From: Cerrena zonata
Lineage: Eukaryota; Basidiomycota; Agaricomycetes; Polyporales; Cerrenaceae
DNA length: 64,000 nucleotides
Assembly (NCBI GenBank): GCA_038087015.1
Contig: JASBNA010000011.1
Span: 868,001-932,000 of the forward strand
Direction of reading: 5' to 3'
Made by a program: the position numbers and the translations under genes. Each line of letters begins with the position of its first letter. Positions within the stretch are counted from its first letter, which is position 1. The notes beneath the pieces are model-generated. The model ran no database searches. It was not told the origin of the DNA and saw only the letters and a list, made by a program, of their open reading frames with translations. Shown piece by piece: positions 11,522 to 21,367 of the stretch.

Positions 11522-12085
11522 CGGTAGAGGCGGAGGGTCGACTTCTGGTTCTTTATATTATTTTAGTCGATAGGCTAATAAGTTTGGTTAATCGGACGAT
11601 GAGCATAATTTTTCAGTCATATTGTTAATAGCCCGCCATGATTGATAGTACTGTTACTTCAAAATTCGACAGGTATCTCAGGATTAGTGTCTGCTTCGAG
11701 CAATATTCGGGAGTGCATGTGGCACCGCCACCGAGACCATGAGCGCTCCCCTCCTTGCCAGCTCCTGTCATGAGGCTTGTGGAACAACATGTACTCGGGA
11801 ATTCGCATGTCCATACTGGAGCCTTCAGTTGCAAACCTCTAATTAACGTGGTAGCAATTCGTGCACGCACGAGCTGAAAATTCCATATTGAACACCAGCT
11901 TTGGTCATGGCTCCGCTGTGGAGGCAAATCCGAGGGTACTTAGTACGCTTACATCTGACGTCATCCATATCCTATGTGGATGTGGGGATACTAAATGTAA
12001 TATAAATACCCCCTCCGTTGGTACACTTAGGAATGAGTCTTGAACACATTGATTTGGGAGACCACCACTGGCCGACGTCGAGAAT
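11522..12085. other. Intergenic between cupredoxin-like and histidine phosphatase genes
   Basis: No gene recognised on either strand; probably a 3' flank followed by the promoter of the phosphatase gene. Confidence 0.4.
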
Positions 12086-13883
12086 ATGAGCCGATACCCA
12101 CTTGCTTCGCTTGCCTTTCTGCTTTCTGGTGCATACTGCGCACATGCAGGCCGATCTATCCTGAATATTAGAGCTGTGGATGGTGTAGAAGTTCCTCATG
12201 GTATGTCTTCTTTACTTTATAGACTATAGCTGGACATTCATGAATCTTTCTAGTCAGACCTCAAATACTAGAAAGCAATACCTCGGGCGAATTCAATGTC
12301 CTCGAACGTTAGCATATCCAGCTTTAATGCACTTTTAGTAAACTGACATCAAACCTCGTTTGTAGACCTTGCTGGAATATCACCTTACTTCGACAGCCCA
12401 GGTGTTTCTCTACCGAAGGACCCTCCGTCATCATGTCATGTTGAAAGGGCAGCGTACATCATCCGACACTCCAATATCTACGCAAATGACTTTGATTATG
12501 AACAATACATTCAACCGTTCACCCAGAAAGTCTTCGATTTTGGCTCACAACGCTCAAATTTCTCTGCTATCCCTCAACTCGCTTTCCTGGCAAACTGGTC
12601 CACACCTATAACCAATGCTTCAGAACAAGTCGAACAATTGACGCCATCTGGAGCAAGTTCGGCTCAGGCATTGGGAAAGGTGCTTTCGGGGCAATACTCG
12701 GATTTGATTCAAAATCTCTCGAACACGTCGGCGTTCAATGTATGGACAGCAAGTGCTGCACGAGATATTGATTCTGCCGGGCCTTTTGTAGAAGGTTTGT
12801 TTGGAAAAACGGCTACGTTGGTCAATGGTACAACCAATGTCACTGGGCCCAACCTTGTCCGAACCTCAGAAAATGAAACACTGAGTGCGAATACATTGGT
12901 GCCTCACGTACGTGAACGTCCAACCACTCTTAGCAGGATGTCTGACGAAGGATGCTTATAGGAAACGTGCAATAATTTCGACTCTGCTGCTGGCTCAAAT
13001 CAATCTATGGCTTGGATCGATACATACACGGCACCAATCATTCAAAGGTTCAATACTGCTCTCCCGTCTTTTAATTTCACTGCTCTTGATGTATATGCTA
13101 TGCAACAACTTTGCGGTAAGTTCTGCATGCAGTGTCGTGAGGCGAAGTATACTTATACTCATTTTCGTGCTATAACAGGCTATGAAACTGTCATAACAAA
13201 TTCAAGCAACTTTTGTAGCGCATTCGAACCTAACGATTGGTTAGGTTTCGAATACGCTAATGATTTGATGTATTGGTACTCACTGGGGTATGTCCACCAT
13301 TAATATCGTCACTCGCCTCTGTATTCATACTGTACATAGCTACGGCCAACCTCTCGCTCCCACTCTAGGCATGCCTTGGCTAAACGCGACCGCCGAACTT
13401 CTCTCCTCACCTACACCTTCTCAATCGCTTTGGTTCTCATTCACACATCGTGAAGAACCTCCATTCATCCTTACCGCGCTCAACCTCTTCAACAACTCCG
13501 CGTATACACAGTCGTCGAACGTAAACGATACCATGCCCACATCAGAGATCAACTTCTCTCGAGCCTGGAAGACATCCGATATACTGCCTTTCCTAGGCCA
13601 TATCGCGCTCGAGAGACTCGAATGCGAACCGCCAATCCCGAGTTTTACTACCAACTCGTATATCAGGGTGTTGGTCAATAGTGCCCCCATTCCGATTCCC
13701 GGATGCCAAAGTGGTCCAGGTGCAAGTTGTCCATTGAGCGATTTCACGGATTATGTGCAAGAGCGGAATGCGATTTATGGTGATTTCGTTGGAAGATGTG
13801 GCATTGACAATCAGAATGGGAATGCAACGAATACGTTGGGGATTTACGAAGGTGAGGTGCCACAGGTACCGGATTCGAGTTAA
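12086..13883 (+). CDS. Secreted histidine phosphatase superfamily protein (acid phosphatase/phytase-like)
   Basis: Six exons: 12086-12200, 12254-12307, 12366-12907, 12962-13115, 13179-13287, 13340-13883; 505 residues. A signal peptide (MSRYPLASLAFLLSGAYCAHA) is followed by HLAGISPYFDSPGVSLPKDP, the catalytic-region motif VERAAYIIRHSNIYANDFDY, many N-glycosylation sequons, paired cysteines (ETCNNF, LCGYE, FCSAFEPNDW) and FTHREEPPFILTALNLFNNS. Clade-2 histidine phosphatases release phosphate through a phospho-His intermediate using RHGxRxP and a downstream His-Asp/Glu. Here RH is kept but the next residue is Ser, and the proton-donor region reads THREE. It may therefore be a family variant or a poorly active member. 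It sits between two cupredoxin-like paralogues, all on the plus strand, suggesting a local duplication around it. Confidence 0.83.
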
Positions 13884-14547
13884 CGGGTGGATAGGGTATA
13901 CTACGATGTATAGGACATAATACACACGTTGCCCAAGAGTGTGTTGCTGCGTACGAGCCTATTGGGGATATCTTGGTTAAAGGTATGAATTTCATCGTCA
14001 CCGGGTGCATTTTATTGTAACCATGTAATTTGAAGTGCACTGATCGACACCCGACTGGAAGGTGCACATCGGCTACAAGTTGAAAACTACCGTCATAACT
14101 TCGACGTCTTCTCGAAGTAAGGTTTTGTCGATGAGATAACCGATTGTTTCTAAGGGGCATGTATGCTGATACTTGTGCTTCTCTAGACCAGCAACTCTTA
14201 AGTCTTCCGTCATGAAAGAGTTTAAATTGCCATCGTCTCGCTTGTTACAATATCATAGATATTCTAAGCCTCGCTAGAACCACTTTTACGGTGCATCCTA
14301 ACTCGTTACTTACTCCACACGCAGCCCAACACGGATGTGCACGGGCATCATATATACCGCTCAAATCTCGCCGCAACTCCAACGAGACATCCATCACGCC
14401 TTGACATTGTGGATTGGCTTTTGCGAGGGGGGCATTCAAGCTACCAAATTTCTGGTTCGGGAATCGCGGCATGCACATACCTGAGAGTACTTATAGGACT
14501 ACCGTACACAAGGTCAATGCATCGCCCTATTGCAACCCTCTCTAGTC
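13884..14547. other. Intergenic, no gene seen
   Basis: No coding or RNA feature recognised. It contains the phosphatase 3' flank and the promoter of the second cupredoxin-like gene. Confidence 0.4.
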
Positions 14548-15387
14548 ATGTTCAGACTCGCAACATTCGCTCCTTTTATTCTCCTTCTCAATGCGGTTGC
14601 GCCAGTTGCTGCGCAGTTCTCTTTCGAGATAGGAACGCCGGAGAATGCGACAGAGATTAGACCTTCGCTTTTTAATTTGGATTTGAAGAAGGAGGTTGAA
14701 GTCATGCTCATTTTGTGAGTTCTTGTAATTATTTGCTCTCGTGTTGGATTCAATCATTGAATGACCTCATTCTATACCAGAGGTGGTGGTAATCAATCTA
14801 GCTCGATTCAACAAACCACTTTCGAGAATCCATGCACATCGGGAGGACAGGGATATTTCACCTATAATTATACGTGAGTGATCATACCCGATAGTGACTA
14901 CTTTACCTTCGTAATGCTTCCCTAACGATTACTGGTATACAGCTTCAGTGAAGACGCGGATGCGTTTATAACGGTCGAATTCTCCAAACTACAAGGCCAG
15001 CCGCCGTATTGGTTCTCTGACGGATTTGAAGACCACTGTAAGAAAGGTACGTTTGTTGGTCCCTCAGAAATGCAGAATGACCATGCCGAAGCTAAACTCG
15101 ATGGAATAGGGATGGTCTTTGCTATCAATCCGGAGTCAGATGATCAATTCAACGATTTCAAGTCGAGGGCTACCAGCGGCGCAGCACCTCTCTCGGCCAC
15201 CAGTAGCCAAGCTTCGTCCGCCAGTGCTACCGGCTCTGGTTCTGCAACAGGGACCGAGACGCCCAAGAGTACCGACGAGTCGAAGCCTAAGGATGATAAT
15301 GACGATGGGGCGATGTCTCTTTCTGCTGGAAGTATGTTATTGGTTTCAGTAGCGGTGGCTGTCACGGCTGGTTGGGCAGTGCTTTAG
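14548..15387 (+). CDS. Secreted, GPI-type cupredoxin-like serine-rich protein, paralogue 2
   Basis: Four exons: 14548-14714, 14781-14873, 14943-15046, 15110-15387; 213 residues. The signal peptide is MFRLATFAPFILLLNAVAPVAA. The domain contains IQQTTFENPCTSGGQGYFTY, QPPYWFSDGFEDHCKKGM and FAINPESDDQFNDF. A Ser/Ala/Thr-rich linker with the acidic patch KPKDDNDDGAMSLSAG and a hydrophobic tail ending TAGWAVL follow. All three intron positions and phases match paralogue 1 at 10730, showing a gene duplication. As there, the usual first copper-ligand His and the Cys ligand are missing, while the DHC His and the GM Met remain. It is likely wall- or plasma-membrane-attached on the outside. Start 14548 is chosen because it begins the signal peptide; upstream in-frame codons are not ATG. 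Confidence 0.74.
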
Positions 15388-15612
15388 ATGGTATTTACTA
15401 TTATATTAGACGATAAGTTAGCAAATGAAGATGTTTCTGTTTACGCAGACACCTTGTTTGCCTTCATCTAGTCCCCAGTTGTATTCACCTCATTCGAAGC
15501 GTAGGTTGAGTAATACGATCAAAGGCATCGCTGCGGCCAGTTTTGTGCACAAAACACAATGGTATAGGTTCTATATCTAGAGTTACACGGGAACCCAAGT
15601 GGATATTCAAAC

Positions 15613-17671
15613 CTACTGAGCAGGAACAGTAGCCGTAGCCTTTTCGCCAGCACCGTTCTTACCAACCTCCCATGCAGTCACCTCGAGCCCACCATCCGCG
15701 CCGAGAAGGAACTGAATCTCAAGAGTTGTCCTCCACCTTCCGTTTGATTGTCGGGCCTGCTTAGCCTCCAACACCAAGGCAGTGAGCAAAGTTTCTTTTT
15801 CGAGAGTTTTCTCCTTGACCTCGATATCTTCCTCTTCCTCCTCTTCCTCCTCTTCACCTTCCTCGTACTCCAAAGGTGGCGGCTTGACCTTTTCGGTCTT
15901 GACACCCTCCTTAACTTCCCAGACCTCAAAGCCGGCTTTCTTCTCACCCTCGCCTTCGCCGAGATCGACATCGAGCTTGAACTTCCGTCGTGCGGGAAGA
16001 GCGGTCTCACGAATGACGGCAGGGATCCATTGACCTCCCAAGGAACTGTCAGCATCCTCAGGGAAGAGCATGCCGATGGTCTTGGTGGTGAACTTGGCAG
16101 CGGACCACTGGCTTCCGCTAGCGAAAGCCTTCTTGACGTCCTTCTCCTCGTCGGTGTTCTCGGGGAGAGAAACGAGGAGTTTGGCCTGGAGGGCGCATCC
16201 ACGAGAGAGAAGCGTAGTCGGGTCGCCGACACCACCGCCGACAACTGTGCCAGCAGTGAAGGGAGTGACAACATCCTCTGACAAGCCCTGTGTAAGGACA
16301 CTGTCGAGACCGGGAAGACTAGCCGAGCCACCAACATATACGATCTCGTCGATGTCATAGAGATCAAGGCCGGCAGCCTCTACAAGCTCCTGGACCTTCT
16401 TGAAGACGTGGTCGTAGATGGAGCGCATCTCCATGTCGAATCGAAGGCGGTTAATATTAGCAGTAAAATCAAGACCATCCTTCAAAGACTCGACGGAGCA
16501 TGTAGCTGCACCTGTTGAAGCGGAAAGAGTACGTTTGGTGTGCTCGACGGCAAGTCTGAGCTTGGCTTCGGCACGCTTGTCTTGAGTTTCGGTAGCAGGA
16601 GCGACGGTGAGAGGAGTCTTGGTCTTCTTTGTGAACTCTTTAGCGAAGAATTTGATGAGTTTGTCATCGATGTAATCACCACCAACGGTATGGTCTGAAA
16701 GTGTCGCGAGGGAGTGGGCAAGCCCGTGACGAAGAGAAAGCAAGGCCAACTCAACGCCAGAAGAGCCTAGATCAACGACGAGTTGAGTACGGTCAGCAGG
16801 AAGGTTCTCAGATTGAGGACCGCTGGTCGTGGCGACGATAGTTGCGCCAGCTTCCTCAAGAAGTTGGAGAACAACGATACCAGCGTCAGAGGCAGCTTTC
16901 TCCAAAGCAGCCCTTTGGGCGTCGCCGAACCAGGCAGGAATGCTGATCACGGCACCCTGAACCTTCTTGCCAAGGAAGTCCTCTGCGGATTGGACGAGAG
17001 ATTTGAGGAAGATCGAGGTGACTTCCAAAGGAGTGAGAATACGTTCAGCGGGAGTGGGCTCAGAACGGGGAGTAGGTGCAGATGAAGCTGCTGGGGTATT
17101 GGTGCGAGTGACGGGAAGAGGGGTAGGTGCGGCTTGGAGGATCTGCACCTTGTATGCAGGCTCGTCTGCAATATCTGGGTGCTGGATGACTGGTGCAGAC
17201 ACGACGGGCTTGTCAGTCTTAATCTCGGAGAATCTGGAGCGATATGAACATATAAATTCAAAGTTCTTCAAGATGATATTGCATACTTTTTGCCAAGGAG
17301 GTTTCGGAAACCAATGATGGTGTTTTGGGAGTTCTTAACTAGTTGTTGCTTGGCTTGGCTGCCGATATACTAGGAAGCGTTATCATTCAGCAATAGTTCA
17401 ATTTATATGTATCAAATACGCACAATCTCCTCGCCGTGGAAAGAAATCGCACAAGCAATTTGACGTTCACCATCTTCATTAGCAATGCAGTCTGCATTTC
17501 CTTCCTAGAACAGATCGTTTAGTTCAATAAGTTAGTTACATCTTGTCAATCTTGTCTCACCTTTGTGAGCACCGTGATTGAGGCATAAGAGTTTCCGAAG
17601 TTGATACCAACAACGGTTGGGATACTGGACACCTCAATAGGAGCCTCTTTTGTGCCGTTTTGTTCAGACAT
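15613..17671 (-). CDS. SSZ1: Ssz1-type Hsp70 of the ribosome-associated complex
   Basis: Four exons on the minus strand: 17561-17671, 17424-17504, 17287-17369, 15613-17233; 631 residues. The N-terminal ATPase lobe is recognisable: VVGINFGNSYASITVLT, GSQAKQQLVKNSQNTI, GAVISIPAWFGDAQRAALEK, VLQLLEEAGATIVATTSG, VVDLGSSGVELALLS, HTVGGDYIDDKLIKFF, VYVGGSASLPGLDSVL. The GINFGNSY start in place of GIDLGTT, and a short C-terminal region lacking a full peptide-binding domain, fit Ssz1/Pdr13 rather than Ssa/Ssb. With zuotin, Ssz1 forms the RAC that helps Ssb fold nascent chains at the ribosome exit. Distinctive features are a Pro/Thr-rich insert after KVQILQAAPTPLPVTRT and a run of about nine glutamates near the C-terminus. 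It is divergent from the gene at 18263. Confidence 0.9.
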
Positions 17672-18262
17672 AGTGGTAGGTTTTTGGAAGTAGATGGTTA
17701 AAGATACACAGTTGTTAGACGCGATGTAACTTTTTTAAGTTTGAGATCGAAGAGATGATCGAGGATCAATTCGATCCAACCGATCCGGCGTATACCGACC
17801 AATCTCAGCGACTAGCCCGGTGACAACAGATTCAAGTGTAACATGGTAAGTCCTTTCATAATGTCACCAACTTTTTGCGAATACTGACTATGCATTGTTA
17901 TACCCAAATTTCTCCCCGCAGAAATCACAAAGTTGCAGTAGCATACAGTGGAAATTACAGTTTCACTGTTCACACCATCACGATAACATTCCAGATCTAA
18001 CCCTCAGAACGATTCACTATCTGGACAATGAGGCCAGCTTGAAAGCTGAAAGAGACAATCGATTCAGATCTTTGGCCTCATGTGACGCTCGGAGTCAAGC
18101 GAATGGGGATGAGAATAAATAGTGGTGGAACGCGCTTTCGCCAGTCTTAGCGACTCTGGCCACCCGCTACGCGAAAGGTACATATCGACCCCTACGCGCC
18201 TCCTTTCGTGTTTGTGCCCTCCTTTCTTCTTCACCACGGTTTTCATTCTACCTACCCGGCTC
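17672..18262. other. Divergent promoter region between SSZ1-type gene and unknown gene
   Basis: No supportable coding sequence; it lies between two divergently transcribed starts (17671 minus, 18263 plus). Confidence 0.45.
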
Positions 18263-20146
18263 ATGGCTCGCATCCGAGATACGAATGCCAAGAGTGCCTC
18301 TTTGAAAGGCAAGATTCGCGACTTCTTTGGTCCAAAACCAAAACCGCAGGAACAGTCAACTGTTCCTACACCAGCTCCAGTTATATCTAGGCCCACGCGT
18401 ATCGCACCCAAGAAGGAGAGAAAGTCCCGCAAGCTATCTAACGATGAGAACGCCTCTCCATTTTCAAAGGATTCTAGCGTTACAATTCATCCGAATCCAT
18501 CTGAGGCAACCATCTGTCCACGCGGGATAAAGAGGCAGGGAAGTAACGACACAATCAAGGCTTCCCCGTCTAAGAGGACATCTCTTGCACCTAAAACCGG
18601 CATTCTGACTACGCGCAATAAGCCTTCCTCTCTTGTGTCTAGTGTCACTAGTGGCGAGACAATCTCAACCAAGAAGGTCACCTTTGATAACACGGCATCA
18701 GATGAAAGCTCTCGTCCTCCTACTCGGCGACAATCTCGTGGAATCAAACCCCTTACTGCTGTATCTTGCGCACCTCCCTCCATCACCACCGATTTCTGGG
18801 ACGATGATGACTTTGACCACACCAAGGTGACGGTTCTAGGTACTTTAATAACTAAATAATAGATTCATATCATCGCTCACCGTTTCTAATCACTTTAGAA
18901 GTTACTTCTCATAACGAAAGTCTTGTTACGCCTCCCTCGTCGGTAGCTGGTCGCGCCCCAGGCGTGAAGTCTCATAAACGCTCCAACGCTATCTCTTTCT
19001 CTTTCACAAAACTTAATAAGCTGAATGAAGGCGACGAAACCCTTTCTGCACCTATGGCCCAAGTCCTTGGCACAGATTCGAGAGGGACTGCCGACTTGCA
19101 GTCCAGGTTGTCCAGATATGTTTCTCTTGAAACGTCACCTACAGCTGGGAGACGATCGCTGAAAAGGACAGGCTCGTTCATCATGGCTTCTCCAACAAAA
19201 GATCCTCTGAATGACGAGTTTGATGCTCAATTCCCTGATGTTAAGTTGGCTACTATCGGTGTGTGTCATCATCGTTCACCTATCGCCTTCTCACTGACAA
19301 GTATTAGACTCCACTGATGCTCGATCAGACACTGACAATGGAGAGCTAGGTGCGTTGATCCGAGTCTCCCACATGCCTCCTCCATCAAGGGGATTATCTG
19401 CGCGAAACTCGTTAAGGAACTCTACTCATGGTGCCGGAAAATTGCTGAGTCGCTTCAGTGTGACGATTATGCCATGCCAAAAGGAAATAACCCTATGGGA
19501 TCATTCGCCAGAGTATGTTGCTATCACTTTTCTGTCTTCGAAAAGTGTCTGAAGCCTTATCTCTAGCGATGTCTTCATCTGGTCCGGCATCCTATGCATC
19601 ACAGACGCAGAATACAAGGCTACTGGATTCGAGCTTCGCGTCCCGGTAAAGAATATTGACATCGAGTTCAGGAGCGTCGATGATAACGCCAAGGTACAAC
19701 ACGTCAATGGACTACCTTGCCACGCCGAAGACCCTGCCGGTCGACCTCCAGCTGAATTTTCTGTCTTTTATAATGGTCACAGCGCCCCCCACAACCGTGT
19801 CAAGAATGAACTTTCCGAACACAGAGGTATCTGTATCGAAGGTGCCTGGCGCACCGGACCCTTCTCCTCACTCTCCAGTGTCCTTGAGGTCCAACCTCCC
19901 GCGGGCACGTCTTATGCTTTGAGGTTCTACGTCCCTATCCCAGCGAGACTGTTCACGACGGGGCGCGAAAGTAGATACTTCAACGTCAAGGCTAAAGTAA
20001 CTATGGGCGACTACAATCTGCAGCCGGTACCCGCTTGTTCTGGTATTCAAAAGGTTTTGATCGAGCATCTGAGGAGGGAGAAACATATGGATGGGAAGAG
20101 GGGATTGCCAGTTGCTCGGTCTCACGCGAAGGCTGCGTCCTGGTGA
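18263..20146 (+). CDS. Unrecognised protein with disordered N-terminus and globular C-terminal domain
   Basis: Four exons: 18263-18839, 18899-19258, 19308-19512, 19567-20146; the sum is 1722 nt, 573 residues. The start MARIRDTNAKSASLKGKIRD is the first ATG of the open frame. The N-terminal two thirds is Ser/Thr/Lys/Arg-rich and looks disordered, with FFGPKPKPQ and the acidic-aromatic patch TDFWDDDDFDHTKV, a possible short linear motif. The last 200 or so residues look folded and beta-rich: EITLWDHSP, DVFIWSGILCITDAEYKATG, FELRVPVKNIDIEF, ALRFYVPIPARLFTTGRESR, YFNVKAKVTMGDYNL. I do not recognise the family and assign no function. It is likely nuclear or cytosolic, as there is no signal peptide or membrane segment. 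Splice consistency over four exons supports a real gene. Confidence 0.72.
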
Positions 20147-20570
20147 CAAATGACTTGGTTGTTTCTTTTATTTTCTTTGTATTTTTGTCTCTAGCTGGTT
20201 TCAGATTCTATATATTCCCTTTCGGTCCATTCATTATTAAAACACCGATGCCTTCTGGCTGTCGAGGGTACTGCGTTGGTATGGATGTGCGGATTGGCAA
20301 AACCCGAAAAAAGTTGTAATCTCCCTCGGCAAATACATCTTGCTCAAACTCGGAGGTGAAAAAACTCTCGTTTCCTTACCATGAGTGATCTTATTTCGTA
20401 CGTCTTCTATGTCTTAACAGTAGGAACCACGTATATCTCTTCGCTTGACTAAGGGCGACCAACGGTCTGCTTTAAAATTAGTCACATCTACATAATATTC
20501 ATCCCTACTCAGTACTCAGTGAGTAGGTCAGCTGTGGAAAACCGAATTTTGACTTCGCAAAAAAGAAACG
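20147..20570. other. Intergenic 3' flank
   Basis: AT-rich 3' flank of the preceding gene; nothing else recognised before the tRNA. Confidence 0.4.
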
Positions 20571-20658
20571 CTCCGATACGGGGAGTCGAACCCCGAGCTA
20601 CCGCGGCCAACCTCAGAGTCCTGAAAGGCGGTAATGTTAGCCGTTACACCATATCGGA
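20571..20658 (-). tRNA. tRNA-Glu(UUC) with a 16-nt intron
   Basis: Read on the minus strand, TCCGATA pairs with TATCGGA (acceptor) followed by discriminator G, and the T arm is CGGGG-TTCGACT-CCCCG. The anticodon stem CCGC/GCGG encloses loop CTTTCA..C, giving anticodon TTC. A 16-nt insert (GGACTCTGAGGTTGGC) follows position 37, the standard place for nuclear tRNA introns. Total 88 nt = 72 + 16. Confidence 0.88.
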
Positions 20659-21367
20659 TTATCACTTCTGATTTTTACGCTTTCAGCAGCCATTCGCACA
20701 GTGTACGTGGTTTGAGGCAAGTGCATTACTGAAGTCACTGAAGTGCGATGTACATGTGCTTTTTGAAAATACATTTTATTGTTGGTTACCTCAGTCATAC
20801 TATCTTGGTTTTCTTGAATTGACGCATGTCAGGCTTTCATTAGACATACCATTAGTCACAGTAATCATGATTATCTGTGGACATTTTGGGGATATGAACG
20901 TACAAGACACACGCACTTCTAACGTCTAATACACTCCGAAAACATCGCGTTTAAAGCAATTCATCATTATGAAATGCAAATAACCAACTAAATAAGAGTA
21001 CAACCGTGGCGGTCAAATACAATAAAAAAATAAAAATACGTTGAATGACAAATTCTTTTGGCTCCGTTACCTCTTCCTAGGATGGAAAGTATGGAGTGCC
21101 CGAGGTATGGATTGAGTAATCCTGTCAGGGCAAGATGGTCTTGTTGTCAGTGTTTCGACGGCCTTCGCTTCGGTGGTATGGATCAATGTCCATCCCAAAT
21201 TCGAGACCGGAGTGCGTTCCCGTTGCTTGCAATGGCGTCCAGAGGGACCTTGAATTGCTGGATTACGAAGTCTGAATACTTCATTGTAACCTTCCAAGAA
21301 TCGTGGTTACCACTGGCGGGTCGAATTCTTCTTTAATGTTGACATGACAGTATCAATCCAAGAAATA
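20659..21367. other. Intergenic, left border of the FunK1 array
   Basis: AT-rich; the part near 21060-21330 is the 3' flank of the first FunK1 copy. No gene recognised. Confidence 0.4.

Noticed and set aside
15748..16360. 177- and 96-codon plus-strand ORFs with hydrophobic stretches
   Set aside because: They are antisense to the Ssz1 gene; the hydrophobicity is the complement of its acidic run.
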